The notes: generated by a model not told the origin, from the sequence alone. 64,000 nt of DNA from Glandiceps talaboti (GCF_964340395.1 NC_135559.1:2862501-2926500), one strand, 5' to 3'; numbered from the stretch's first letter, positions 27,047-40,187 are shown. Program-made: numbers and translations.

Positions 27047-27187
27047 AGCAATAAACCACCCTGGGGATGGTATACCAAGAGGTTTTGACCAGTGAACGAA
27101 ATATATGCACGAGCGATAGCGAGTGCATATATTGAGTTCACTGGTCAAAACCAAGTGGGATACCATTCCCATGGGTGGTTTATCGCT
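27047..27187. mobile_element. foldback MITE, 141 bp, nearly all inverted repeat
   Basis: The left arm opens AGCAATAAACCACC and continues GGTTTTGACCAGTGAAC. The right arm mirrors it: GTTCACTGGTCAAAACC, then GGTGGTTTATCGCT. Arms of about 64 bp surround a short centre (GAGCGATAGC), so the sequence would form one long hairpin. There is no coding capacity. The low mismatch level between the arms suggests a fairly young insertion. Confidence 0.75.
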
Positions 27188-28045
27188 ATTATATTATACC
27201 ATTATATTGAAAATATCGGAAACAAGATAAGACGCAACATTTTCTGGTTTCATTTGCACCCCCATCCATGCATGGACTACAACGTTCTAGACAAACAGTG
27301 AACATCAAAATTTGGACGCGTGCCAACTGTGCATTATCGCTCATTTTAGACGCGCTAGTTCGATGTCTTGACAATCAGATCTCACGATTTGCGCCATCAA
27401 TATACTGGTATTATATAATTGTGTATAAACAATACCCCCTGGGAGAAAGAGGATTAAATTCCTATACAGTGCTAAATCATATGAATATTATTTTACGATT
27501 TCTTGGAAATATTCCTAAATTTATCAATGCTAGACCATGAGATAACTTCATATACTACATATTATATACGTCAGCATCATTGACATTTTTTTAGGTACTG
27601 CATGCAATCTATAGTATACAATTAACACAGCAGGCATCTTAGCCTCTAGATAATGAAGAACTCAAAGATCTTAGATTATTTTGTAGATGTCTCTTGACTG
27701 CAATTGTAGCTGCGGGCACTGTCTCATAATTTTCCGCATTTTTACTTTTCTCATGAAATGATTTTATTGAAATTTGAGCTGAACATGTAGAGTATCTTAA
27801 TATAGTAACTAACGACAAGGATTTTCTTGGGGAATGAATACTGAAGTACTTTTTGTCAACTGACAAGAATTACATCAATTTTCTATTTCCTGCTTTGACA
27901 TGTACATGTATGTGCATCCAAAGGTAATGAACCTATTTCAAGACATTTTTATTGTCCTAAAATAGGTAATTCACGTCAGTTACATAAATATGTTAAAATG
28001 GTCACCCAATGTTTAAGGAATCAACAGCTGTCTTTCATGATGGGT

Positions 28046-28057
28046 GTGTGTGAGTGT

Positions 28058-28088
<31 letters not shown>

Positions 28089-28099
28089 GGGGGGGGGGG
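28046..28099. repeat. (TG)n microsatellite ending in poly-G
   Basis: TG repeats run into 12 G (28088-28099). The plus-strand open frame here is a repeat translation. Confidence 0.95.
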
Positions 28100-28305
28100 T
28101 GCATGAATATTATTTAGGCACTACACATAAGATACAAATGTATAATCAAATGATACAAGTGCTGGACATTATTGAAATAATTTGGTTTGAAATGCTATAC
28201 AATATAAATAATCAATATACAGAAACAAATGTAATATTACACCTTGAATTCATTTTGATAGTGTTTCAAAGGTCAAAACCTCTTTCTATATAAAAAGTTT
28301 ATCAC

Positions 28306-28540
28306 CTGTATATTCTCATCAAAAACAAGGCCATGTAATGATATAATATGCTGAGATGTATACTGGCAATGATTGTGTCATTGTATACTCTCATCGAAAA
28401 CATGGTTAGGTTTGGTGATAGATACAAATATATATATGAAAATGTATCCTATACCTAGTATGAATGCTACTGATTGCATGATATTGCATGTTACCTGTAT
28501 ATATCATTCTCTCATAAAAAACAAGGCCATGTAAGATGAT
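28306..28540. repeat. three degenerate copies of a roughly 95-bp unit
   Basis: CTCATCAAAAACAAGGCCAT (28314), CTCATCGAAAACATGG (28389) and CTCATAAAAAACAAGGCCAT (28512) are preceded each time by TGTATA-T and followed by GTAA-ATGAT or an equivalent. The copies lie directly upstream of the 46-bp minisatellite but share no unit with it. Confidence 0.5.
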
Positions 28541-28590
28541 GGTAGCCCAAAGACTTGACTGTCTGGCTTGAAAATATCGTTTGCTGAACA

Positions 28591-29138
28591 GGCCAGTATG
28601 TGGCGTCAATCAGCCAAGTCTCTCGGCTATACTGTCTGCCAGTATGTAGAGTCAGAGAGCCAAGTCTCTAGGTTATATTGTCAAACCAGAATGTCAAGTC
28701 AGATAGCCAAGTCTCTGGGCTATACTGTCAAGCCAGTATATCAAGTCAGATAGCCAAGTTTCTGGGCTATACTGTCTGCCAGTATGTGGAGTCAGATAGT
28801 CAAGTCTCTGGGCTATACTGTCTGCCAGTATGTAGAGTCAGATAGGCAAGGCTCTGGGCTATACAGTCTGCCAGTATGTAGAGTCAGATAGGCAAGGCTC
28901 TGGGCTATACTGTCTGCCAGTATGTAGAGTCAGATAGGCAAGGCTCTGGGCTATACTGTCTGCCAGTATGTGGAATCAGATAGTCAAGTCTCTGGGCTAT
29001 ACTGTCTGCCAGTATGTAGAGTCAGATAGGCAAGGCTCTGGGCTATACTGTCTGCCAGTATGTGGAGTCAGATAGTCAAGTCTCTGGGCTATACTGTCTG
29101 CCAGTATGTAGAGTCAGATAGGCAAGGCCCTGGGCTAC
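28591..29138. repeat. 46-bp minisatellite, about 12 copies, with alternating variants
   Basis: The unit contains GGCTATACTGTCTGCCAGTA, then TGTAGAGTCAGATAGGCAAG, then GCTCTG. The outermost copies (28591-28780) are diverged. The inner eight fall into two variants, TGTAGAG...GGCAAGGCTC and TGTGGAG...AGTCAAGTCTC, arranged roughly B-A-A-A-B-A-B-A. There are no spacers, so this is not a CRISPR array. The period is not a multiple of three and no protein is implied. Confidence 0.93.
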
Positions 29139-30226
29139 AATGATGGATATACATGATACACATGAGTATGAAAATATGTACTGCCTACGCATGCAAATCC
29201 TTGTACAAGGCAATCAAATTTCAACCAAACATTATGTGAGATGATATATTGTGTTGGCATACATGTATAATATGGATTGAATCAATATTTTTTCTGTACA
29301 TATTAGTTACAATTTCACAAAATGGTGTTCCTTCCGTGCTACACACAGTACAGATATTAACGCTACAACCCCAACCGGCAACGTGGTTTGTTTATTGATT
29401 CCTACCTATCTTTATTTTATTTTGTAGAATATCAAAATAAATGACACAGAATTATTGTTTTTTCCACAATTATATTCCCTTCATGTCTCAATCACACCTC
29501 TAGTCACCAACAAATTAAATGCAGTTCAACAATAATTTATGACAGTAAGTAACATTAAAAGTTCATTCTGATCCACATATCAACTTTTTACATGAATATT
29601 CATGAATGGGATGATATCCAAATATGGTAATATTCTATGCATAGGATACTTATTATCTCATCATACACAAAATCCATGAGTCACGATTGATAATAGAATC
29701 ATAATAAATGTATACCTGATACTCACAGACAGACTAGACTCACCCTGTACTACTACATACATACAATAATGTAGTTCTACAAAATACACATTTACAATAT
29801 TAGTCAAATCTACTGATTGAAATGCTGCCATGTGCCCTATGTATTGCTAATTTTATTGGACAATATTTCATATCTCCTCTCCATTGTCACAATATTCTCA
29901 ACATACCACTTCACATACCACTGTACTTGGTAGGTTACACACACTATGATTTTTTGAAAACAATATAATAAAGTCAACATAACACTTTGTTACGCAATTT
30001 CAAATATTTTGAGACGGAGGTTCATCTTGCAAATTCCCCTTTAGTTGCAGTAGAAAGCAATGAACACAACAACACTTTGTTATATATTAAATGTGTACAA
30101 AATTCTAAGAATGGGGAAATGGGATTCCAACATCACCAAGATACATGTAATCAAAAGGATTATATTTATAGTATTAGTGGTTGAGTTCAACCCTATATTT
30201 GTACAATGGATGAATTATTAAAATAA

Positions 30227-30515
30227 CTAGGTTTTCTCATGCAAATTTCCAAAACCTCTACTCTTAATGGGGGTATGAGTGGGGGTGGGGGTTGGAACTG
30301 GGGGGGGGGGGGGGGGGGTTGGAAAAGGGTAACAGGTGGGGTGGAGGGGGCACTGTCTTCACATACATTTCCAAAACTAGGTTTTCTCATGCAAATTTCC
30401 AAAACCTTTACTCTTAATGGGGGTTGGAGTTGGGGTTGGGGTTGGGACTGGAGTGAGTGGGTTGGGGGGTTGGAGAAGGGTAACGGGTGGGGTGGAGGGG
30501 GCAGTCTTCACATAT
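30227..30515. repeat. 150-bp tandem duplication with G-rich core
   Basis: CTAGGTTTTCTCATGCAAAT occurs at 30227 and 30377. Each copy continues through CCAAAACC, CTCTTAATGGGGG, a G-rich core and GGTAAC-GGTGGGGTGGAGG. The first core holds 19 consecutive G (30300-30318). The second holds GGTTGGGGTTGGGGTTGGG-type runs (30420-30470). Both could form G-quadruplexes on the plus strand. Confidence 0.9.
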
Positions 30516-31427
30516 ATGTAGCTTTAAAACCTTATCAAAAACAGTAATTATATTGTATTATTCAGAATAGAGAGACACAGACTGAGAGGCTGGTCCTGTA
30601 ATAACTAGAAATACATGTCAGACACTTTGATCCACTTCAGTGAATTCTGATAATGACAGGTTATTAGTAAATAAATACTTTTGATAACAAATCCACACCT
30701 GACTAACTCACAAATACACTGGAAACTTAGTAAACATTATTAGTCACATTACACTTGGGATCAACTATTTTTGAATTGTGTCATGTAATTCTAAAATAAT
30801 TTGTATGATCCATAATACTCTAAATACATATCATGCATATAATAAAATGCTAACAATATTGCGTACGGGAAGAACTGACAAAACATTTAACCATCATACA
30901 TGTATATAAGAAGCGTACCACGAAAACAATCACAAATATCAACAAAATAAATTTCTATAGACAGAACAGTAGATAGAAATAAATATATTTTGTATGTAAA
31001 AAATACACAAAAAATTTTCATTAAATAAATTATATTTCATGAAATATATGTACTTTGTAGCAACAATATATGTTTCTGATTTCTTGCAGTTGTAATGTTA
31101 CTTCCTTTCTATAGGGTAATATGTTTATAATTTGATTTTTATTGCAGAGTACAATACACTCTACCAGTGTGACCACATCCAGTGAAATCAAGCGTTTATA
31201 CACATGTATGTCATGTATATTGGTATATGTGTATGACTGCATTGATTATATTACAACTGGTGTATTGGTTCAGCTTATCCATTGCATTCCAATACTGATG
31301 AAGTTCTTACAGGTCAGATCATTGCAGGTGACCCCTATACTACACTGTCAAGCTAACAAGCACACCAGCTGCCCGTGTGGTATGCAAAATATACATGTCT
31401 ATTTCAGGCATAATAAAAAAAATTGAG

Positions 31428-31765
31428 TGGTTCCGATTACGCTCAATTTTAGAATAGGTGGGTCGGTCGATTTCTTATTTTATTTTTCTTTTATATTATT
31501 TTTTCAGATGCGGGTGTCTAGTTCAGGTAGTTATGTTTTCCATTGTTTTCCATATGGTCTCTGTGTTGTTGGTTTCTTCTCATCAGATGTACAACCATTA
31601 CAGATTGAAAGAACAGTTCTATATTGTCTTCTTAAGTTGATGTCAGTTTCAGCATCCACTATTTCTTGCGAGACTTCACAATTTTTACAATTTTTTTCTC
31701 TCGAATACATAAAAAAAAGTTTAGGGTCGGCGTGAAAAACTAGGTGGGTCGGGTAACCGGAACCA
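31428..31765. mobile_element. non-autonomous TIR element, family A, copy 2
   Basis: The termini are TGGTTCCGATTAC and GTAACCGGAACCA, a 13-bp inverted repeat with one mismatch. It is the better-preserved copy of the family seen at 9953-10287. AGGTGGGTCGG occurs in the same orientation just inside each end. Isolated 13-bp matches to this terminus also occur at 50933-50945 and 59592-59604. Confidence 0.72.
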
Positions 31766-32246
31766 AACTACATTGTAATTTTTTTTGTTAGGCCTCACTT
31801 GCTTTATGCTGTTCTGGATGTATAGAAAAAATTGCAATGTATCTCTCAGTATCAGTAGTAAAAGTGTAATAAAAAGCAAAAATCATTTTATGATCATTTC
31901 TTTTAATGTATTAGCAGATGTTTACAGGTTAGTGTCACTTCAATAAAATACATTTACCATGAAATGTAGGTTACTTACGGAGTAGTAGCAATACAATAAA
32001 ATATGGACCTCATAAAATAGAGATAAAGGAAATATAATATTTATCTGAGCTGAGGGAACAGAAACGCAACGACGAGATAAATAATTCTCTTGATTTTTAG
32101 ATTTTTTCAGATAGTGTAAACCTAGATATTTTCGCTACTAGAAAATTTTGTGATTTTACAGTCTTCAGCTAGTTCTCAAAGACTAATTTTTACGAATTAC
32201 CAGACCGGTACATTGTGTTTATGTACAAGAAGACAGTATAGCCACT

Positions 32247-32293
32247 ACTTATTTTTGCATCTGTATTTTCCAGTGAAATAAGCAAAAATAAGT
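32247..32293. repeat. short hairpin
   Basis: ACTTATTTTTGC and its exact reverse complement GCAAAAATAAGT are separated by 23 bp. They sit inside a weaker inverted pair of GTAAACCTAGA-type sequences (about 32117 and 32305). Confidence 0.5.
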
Positions 32294-33098
32294 CTTTTCT
32301 AGGTTTACATTATTTACAGACTAATATAATAGCAATTTTATAACATGCATTTATCATTTTCAAGTACAGGTGCTTCATGGGTATTATAAATACTTGCATA
32401 TCACAGCAACAAAGATATGATCATATCAAATTTCATATTCAATCTATCATAGATTCTACAGATATGCACAAACTACATCGCATTGATCCTGACCCATATG
32501 ACTACACAACAACACATGTTCATGGTATGCAATATTTGTTCAATAATCCATTTCACAACTCGTCAGTTATTATTGATCACTTGTGTAACCTGAGCTGGAA
32601 ATGGAGATTACCAAAATAACCTCACACTGTACAAATTCAAATATACATTAAAAGGATGTGAATTATCTCACCACTGATGACCTATAAATAGTGAACAATT
32701 GTCCTAATGTTATAATAAATATCACAGCTAAATATCATGTACATATATCTTCTTTACAAGTATGTTGCATGCATAACCAGTGTTGTTGGTTTTTTAAGGG
32801 TGGTAAGCAGATAAAATCTACCCGAGTTCCAATGTCATTTTAATACCAGGGTTCCTCACCAAAATAATGGTACAATATATTTGAAACTATGCTAGTTTTA
32901 CACCATGTTTCCACTTTCTGTTACCGGGGTTCCCCCCTACCTTAGCAAAAACCACTGCTAACCGAACTTAGTATTTATTATTTTTTTAATTTTTAGTTAA
33001 AACCCACAAAATTACACAATAAACATTTACATATGTTTGTGTTTAGCTGAGGAGTAGTAATCAATGTGAAATTGCAATTTTTTATTTTCATTTTTTTT

Positions 33099-33116
33099 GG
33101 GGGGGGGGGGGGGGGG
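33099..33116. repeat. poly-G tract, 18 bp
   Basis: Preceded by eight T. Uninterrupted on the plus strand. Confidence 0.95.
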
Positions 33117-33135
33117 CTATCAAAATAACTACTTT

Positions 33136-33660
33136 TGAGGATTTACACTGGTGGAATACACAAAATATACCTACCAAATATGCAATAAAAATGATCATCT
33201 TGAGCCCTAATTAATCTAAAACTAAAAATACAATTTTCTTTCCTTCTCAAAACAACAATTTTTTAGGATTTACATCAGCAGAACACACACTGCTCAAAAT
33301 ATACCTACCAATTATGTAATAAAAATGTGTATCATTATCTTGAACTCTAATTAATCTCAAATGACAATTTTTTTAGGATTTACATCAGCAGAACACACAC
33401 CATTCAAGATATACCTACCAACTACACAATAAAAATGTATATCATTATCTTGAGCCCTAATTAATCTAAAACTAAAAATACCATTTTTTTCCTTTTCAAA
33501 ATGACAATTTTTGAGGATTTACGTCAGCAGAACACACACTGTTCAAGATCTTCCTATGCAATAAAAATAATCATCTTGAGCCCTAATAATATCTAAAAAT
33601 GTTTTGCTTTTTAAATTCTCAAAAAAAAAAAGTCATTTTTGAGGATATTCATCAATGAAA
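33136..33660. repeat. degenerate tandem array, unit 110-140 bp, 4-5 copies
   Basis: Each unit has GAGGATTTACATCAGCAGAA, ATATACCTACCAA, GCAATAAAAATG, ATCTTGAGCCCTAATTAATC and an A/T-rich link ending CAATTTTT. Unit starts are near 33137, 33264, 33374, 33513 and a truncated 33640. Confidence 0.8.
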
Positions 33661-34250
33661 GACATTTTTTACTTATATAGTTTTCTTTACAAACCAGAGT
33701 ATAGCTAATTCACAGGATATAAAATACAGTATTTTTTCATTGCACTGGCTTTCTTTAGAACTCACAATTCCCATGTGAAAGACAGTCTCTATAGGGTAAA
33801 CTGCCTCATTTAAAAGGCAATTATATTTACCCTATGGGAGAAAATGCCAGCCCTTATTCTGCAAAATAATTTTTCAAATGAAATACTGTAATGTAGAATG
33901 TTGCATTTCACCTTTGAATAATTTGTTTTTGATAGAAATGTGGGTTTTTTTAAATTGAACTAAAATACAAAACAATGAAAATATTATAGACTTTCTACAG
34001 TGTATGTATCTCTATTAGTGCTTCATTCATTAGAGAAATGGCTGAAATATCTTACAAATTTCAAAACAAAGGATATTTCAGTGAAATCATAGATTTCAAT
34101 TTTTACTATTTTGCTCAATTTGAAAGAATAAATTGTCTATGTATCCCGGTGAAACTGAAGATGTATATACACAGCTGATTTCTTGTTTCAGCAATAGAAC
34201 AAAATTTATACAATTTGGAAAAATCTAGTTTTCTACAACCATATCTTATA

Positions 34251-34262
34251 CCCCCCCCCCCC
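34251..34262. repeat. poly-C tract, 12 bp
   Basis: The only long homopolymer of C on the plus strand; the others are G. Confidence 0.95.
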
Positions 34263-34659
34263 TTGTAACCATAATAGTCTACAAAACATAAGTAGATTTT
34301 CACCATCACATTCAAAGTTATCACTCTTAAAAATACACCTGTCAGTGTTAATTTATATCCTGTAAAATATCAATACCCTACAGTGAAATGAAAGTCAGAC
34401 AACCTTGCCCTGTCTCAGTGAAATTGCCAATGCACCATCACATGATCAATCAAAAGAAAACCTACAGCCTTGTGCAGTTTGAGTATATGCCAGTGGCTAG
34501 CTAGAAAGTATATCTACAGTGACTTATTAGCTGGAAAGCACATCAAACTACAGTGACACATTACAATGTGTTGGCTTCTTACTCATTACTAATACTAAGT
34601 GGATAAATTGAACTTCTAGTACACATTGTATAAGCAGCCTACATGAATGTCATGTTTAT

Positions 34660-34691
34660 GTATGTATGGGTGTGTGGGTATATGTGTGTGC

Positions 34692-34761
<70 letters not shown>

Positions 34762-34968
34762 ATGTATGTATGTATGTATGTATGTATGTATGTGTGTGTA
34801 TGTATGTGTGTGTATGTGTGTATGTGTATATGTATGTGTGTATGTGTGTATATGTGTGTGTATGTGTATATGTATGTATGTGTGTGTATGTATGTGTGTA
34901 TGTGTATATATGTGTGTATGTGTGTGTGTATGTGTGTATGTGTATATGTGTGTGTGTGTATGTGTGTA

Positions 34969-35045
<77 letters not shown>
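34660..35045. repeat. large compound (TG)n/(TATG)n microsatellite
   Basis: About 385 bp built of TG, TATG, TGTGTATG and ATATG units with a few CG steps at the left end and a final pure TG run (34976-35044). It is nearly all alternating purine-pyrimidine. The six overlapping open frames of 147-192 codons here are repeat translations. Confidence 0.97.
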
Positions 35046-35957
35046 TGGTACATGTACATTTATATATTTGCATGTGTGTGTGCATTTCACATATTCAATT
35101 TTCAGACATTCTGTACACATTACCATGTAATGGCAGAATATAAACATTAGTATGGTATTAAAGTGAGCTGATAACACGTTTGTAATGAAGTCATTCTGAG
35201 TAAAGTTATCAGTATTCACATGATGTGATGTCACACAGAAGACAATAATCTGTTCTAGTCATTGCCATGCTTATCTGATTTCTACAGGAAAAAGACTCTC
35301 ACCGATAAATAATGAAGTGCAATGCTGCTTTCAGAGTGAGTACCAACACAAGATCGGATGTCGCAACGCTGCCATACTTCCTTTTCTCTTTAGGTCTTGT
35401 GTCCTTGTTTTCATACAGGTTTCACAAAAGGCAAGGTGACCTTAAATATAGTATACTACAGTTCTTTGACAATCAATCACCTACATGTATAGCCAACATG
35501 GTTTAGAATACACCATCAATAATTCACAAATACATGTCTGACTTTGTAAATTCATTCTGAGTTGTGTTCTAGAGCCAAATGGAGACATTTCAATGAACTA
35601 TGATTCTAGTATTTTACAAACAAAGTCATCCTTCAAAGATTATCAAAGTGTTCTTATCTTATCCACCTAAGCATGAAGTCGGGAAATCTTACTTAGATGG
35701 CAGAATCTGGAAATCTGAATTAATCTGTGCATGGAAATTTTCTGTTCTTCATGGATAAGCTTATAGTTAGATCATTTGACTTGCCAAATATAAAAGTTCA
35801 TACTAGATTTGAAGTGAAAAATCTTTAGTCGGCTATGAATTGTTGATGACCTAGTCAGTACAATTCATTTGGTATATACAATATAATAAACAGTAGTGTT
35901 TCTGTTTATTGTATATTTTCAATTGAAACTGCTTAGTGTTGTGTGTATATATATATA

Positions 35958-35958
<1 letters not shown>

Positions 35959-36001
<43 letters not shown>
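35959..36001. repeat. (TG)n microsatellite
   Basis: About 21 TG units preceded by a short TA run. Confidence 0.97.
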
Positions 36002-36003
<2 letters not shown>

Positions 36004-36131
36004 AAATTGTTTGTATGTGCATGTGTGTATGTGACACCACACAAAAACAAATTTTCACTGAGGTTAATATAGAAAATAAATGCATTGTAGAAAGAACAGT
36101 CCACATTCGATCTGCATAATAATCATTAAAA

Positions 36132-36260
36132 TTCATTGTTATGCAAATTTCATCAGAAAAACTTGTTATTATTCTCTGCCAATACTTGTGCATTAATTGG
36201 TTCATTGTTATGCAAATTTGACAAGGAAAACTATCATTTCATATGTATACTAGTGCATGC
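36132..36260. repeat. 69-bp direct duplication carrying octamer motifs
   Basis: TTCATTGTTATGCAAATTT occurs at 36132 and 36201. Each is followed by a GAAAA-CT block and later GTGCAT. Both copies keep ATGCAAAT, the POU-factor octamer. Confidence 0.6.
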
Positions 36261-39109
36261 ACTTTATACACACTTGGCAGTTTTGGTTGAAGGCTTTTTT
36301 ACCTCAGCTGATTTACCTACAGCATTTTTCCTAAGCATGATTTATATGTACATGTAATACCTAGTAACTAGGAGATGACACCATATATTTAGTGGGTGTG
36401 TACATCAAATTCTGTATTCATTATGACAAGTGAATATGACCAACATCAGCATTCTTTTGATTCTAGTTGAACGATACATAACTATTTATATCTGCATGGC
36501 TGGTCATGGTCAATGATGTGGGCTGGAAACCCAGTGTCAATACACAAATACTTCACATGGCCTCATTTTTAATGTCCAGGTGAAAAAAATCTGCGAGGCA
36601 CAGGAGGAGTCCTGGAGTATAAATCAATATTCTTGTTAGTAGTAAGAAGTTGGTATATTATATGTACTGTGTGCCATTACCCTCTGACATCGTCTGTAAG
36701 ATATGACATGTCAATGTCATGCCACCATAACAAGTCAGTACAGAAGAACGGCTAAGGTTGTACACTCCGACAAATCTTGCAGTCTATCTCTAAAAGTGTA
36801 TATAATAAATTAGGTGTAAGTTAATATGTTAAGCTAAAAAGTCTTTTTCATTTTGCACTGAAAGTGGTACAGAAAGGCTAAGCGGTATACAAAGCCGTTT
36901 TTTAATACTTGTAACTAAGGTGATAATGGCTACTTGATAGGCAGCTTCTCCTTCAGACAGTACTTCTCAAGCCTTTACTACAAGACTTGTTTATCAGCTA
37001 GGCAACTACATGTACACTTGTACTTACACCAATTCCATGATTGATTCTCAAAGTCCATCTAAGTGCAACCTCAGTAATCTATTGGTGTCACTACACACTT
37101 CCTAGCAAAGTCTAATCAATGTAACAAGTTGTCACACACACTGATAATTATGACTTGCATAGGTGATTTCTCACTTGAAGTACTTTCAGTCATGGCAGTT
37201 CAAGGGATCACTGGTGATAAACTCAGCTTACTTGAGTACCATAAATCAATGGCCGTTGATCATTTCAATGTACTGGGTTTTAAGAATAACACTACCCTGG
37301 CCTCCTAAGTGTGGGATTAGCACATGTACTTAAAATTTCAAGGTAATTTAGTGAAAACTGACCTGGCATATCTTACTCAGCAATTGCTTGGCATAACTGA
37401 CAGGTAAATGCAAGTTGACAGGTTTTCAGAAAATACAAATTTGTTGATATAAAAAGAAATTCCATTCAAAATACATCACAAATTTATGCACAGCATGATC
37501 TTTAGATGTTATTTCACATTACAAATACAGTGTATACTGTATGGTTTATAGACATCACTAGAAAACTCATTTTATTTCATTTTCTGAATACACTTTCTTC
37601 CCAACACCTGGGTGTCCCAGTCTTGATCTTACACCATATGTCCTAAGGGGCTACATTTATACATAGTAAAGGGACTGTCACTTTGTTGTCTAACCGCAAG
37701 GCAGTGTAAATAATCTGAACTATGTAGTTTGTACGACTATTAGCTATGCATGCTGACAGTTATGATATGTTCTTCCAGGGCTTGAAATTAACTTTTATCT
37801 TTGATAGTCTTAGTGTAGTTAGTGGGCTACCAATTTCAGAAAGTGTTAGCCAGAGGATGGTGACCAAAAGTCCTATATTCCTGAACTGAAAACAGAGTTC
37901 CTCTTTTGGAAATGTGTATTATTAAAATACTTTCATGTCCATAAATCTTCCATCCTTTAAATCATCACATAATCAGTGGTAGCCTGAGTGGGCTACCAGC
38001 TACAAATTGTGGTAGCCCCATGACAAGAATTGGTAGTCTGTGGACACAGCCCTGCCAGGGTCACTACATAGTCAGAATCCATGCTGTCCTATTCTACAGA
38101 AGATACAATAAAGGAAATTAAAATCCCTCTACATGCGTAATCACAGAACCATCTGAGTAGTTTGACACTTCCAACTGAACATTCACACAATATGGGGTAC
38201 GTGTACAGAGATATGGATTCCAATTTTTGCAATGGCCATCATTACAGCTACATGTACAGACAAATTATGATATATAATCATGACATGTATATCAGAGCAG
38301 AAAAGTAAGTTGCCTGCTTGTGTCAATCAGATATGGTACCGTATATGCAAATGATAGAATTGTTATGGCATCACTGAATTCAGTATTCCACTGATTTTGT
38401 ACAAAGTCTTACTGTCTTAGTCTAGTTACTATACTGTTTCCAGTATCATTACCATTTAGTTAGAAACCATGTTGGCATCCAGACTAATAAAGTCCCAACA
38501 TCAGAATGTACTATCAACTTGTACAAGTTATCATAGCAACTTACTATCAACAAAATTTTAGGATAGCAACCCCCACCATAGACAGTAAAGGTAGGACGTG
38601 TTGTTCAGTTCAATTCTTAACCATGTGAGTGCTGGCTGATAAAAACAATACCACTGAAGGCATGGAGAGTAGGGTACCACCAGTAAAGTTGCTGAGCTAC
38701 TGTTGGCTTTGGGATTTACAGTAATGACCATCACTGCTAGAACATTTGGTTATTCCATACAGGAAATGAGACCTTGGGGTTAATGAGACCTACTGAAGGA
38801 ATTTAACTCTGGTTTTAAATTTTGAGATGATTGACATTTATGTGGTACAGAGATCATAAATGCTGATCTGTCATTGCAAGTATATTATAGTACAAACTGA
38901 TTTGACCTCTGACACGCCTGTCAAAGATCATAAATGTCATGACATCACAACAAACTTCTTACAAGTTGACACTGAGAAACTTCCTACCAGTGTTCCACTT
39001 CCTGTACAGTTAGTTTTCCTTGAAAGACAACATGTCTTCCCTTTCCTACAAGCTTGTGTTGAGTATTTTAAATAGACATGCACATATTACTATATTCTTA
39101 ACTTCATAT

Positions 39110-39700
39110 CCTTGTGAGCCTGCAAACTTTTATCCCTCCCTCAATAAAATTTTCCAGGACACTTCAAACATGTATTCCCTGCCCATGAGGAACTTCAAAC
39201 TTTACATGCGTATCGTATATATTCCCATTCTGATGATCACATGCTTTCCTTCTGAATGTACCAGTAACAAGGCTTCCCATGTGCTTTCTCTTCTCATAAG
39301 CTTTCCTTGGGGAACTTCCAGCAACATGTAATCCTCCAGGTATGCTTTCCGAATAAGACTTCAAATGTATACTGCATGTATTCCCTTTCCCACCCATGCT
39401 TACTAGAGACTTCCAACTTTTCCTATACATATGCATGTATTCCCCTTCTGATACGCTTTTCCTGTGTAACTTCCCACATCTATTCCCCTTTCCCATACGC
39501 TTGGAGACGTTATACATGTACATAAATGGGAACACATTCCGCTTGATATTATCCTTTCCTAATCAGATTTCAAACATCCATTCTCTTTCTGATAAGTTTT
39601 CTTTGCGATGGTTGAGAGACTTTTGCCATACATCTATTAAAATACATTTGTAGTTCCTTCCCTTTCATTATACTTTTCCACCAAGAACTCCATGCATCAT
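39110..39700. repeat. very degenerate tandem array, unit about 65 bp
   Basis: Recurring order of CATGTATTCCC, CT-ATACGCTTTCC and GGAACTTCCA-C, for example at 39170, 39300, 39375, 39430 and 39480. The minus-strand open frame across it repeats RK-EKG-like residues and is not taken as a gene. Confidence 0.45.
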
Positions 39701-40187
39701 TTTGACACATCTTTTTATTATTGTGACTTTTCATACCATTGCTTGCACGATGTACAGAACACATTTTGTGTTTGCCACAACATATGGGATGATCAAGTAA
39801 TCAAATTATCTATTCTTGGCTGAATCTGTGTAATTAGATTTAATGGTACAAATTTGATTAACATGCATCTGTCTGTCAATGTCTCTCTCCTTGTTCACAT
39901 TCAATGGTTACAGAAGTTTCATTTTTTTTACATATTTTATTCATTTTCTCCAATAAATAATTGTTTTATCCTGTTTGCATTATGTTTGAAGTATTGATTA
40001 TTTCAAATACGTTTTTTTCCAAGATATGGACCAAGTTGATGTATTCACATATTTTATTATGAGTGGTACATGTAAATCGATAAAAAGCAAGTTCCCCCAG
40101 GTATTTCAGTGGAATATCCAGAGAAAAGTACTGTACAAGACTGAAAATCTATACAAATCATACTTGACATCCCTTCCCCTCTTCTCT

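Noticed and set aside
27639-27866. 75-codon minus-strand frame ending in a serine-rich tail, considered as a TSC22 short-isoform exon
   Set aside because: It lacks the conserved short-isoform N-terminal and TSC-box residues and shows no clear donor.
28591-29138. Regular repeats considered as a CRISPR array
   Set aside because: Units are directly adjacent with no unique spacers, and the genome is animal; it is a minisatellite.
34616-35234. Six overlapping open frames of 147-192 codons
   Set aside because: All are produced by the TG/TATG microsatellite; none extends into a recognisable domain.
39164-39535. 123-codon minus-strand frame with Gly/Lys/Arg-rich repeats
   Set aside because: The residue pattern follows a degenerate DNA repeat of about 65 bp, and the frame is not kept between units.
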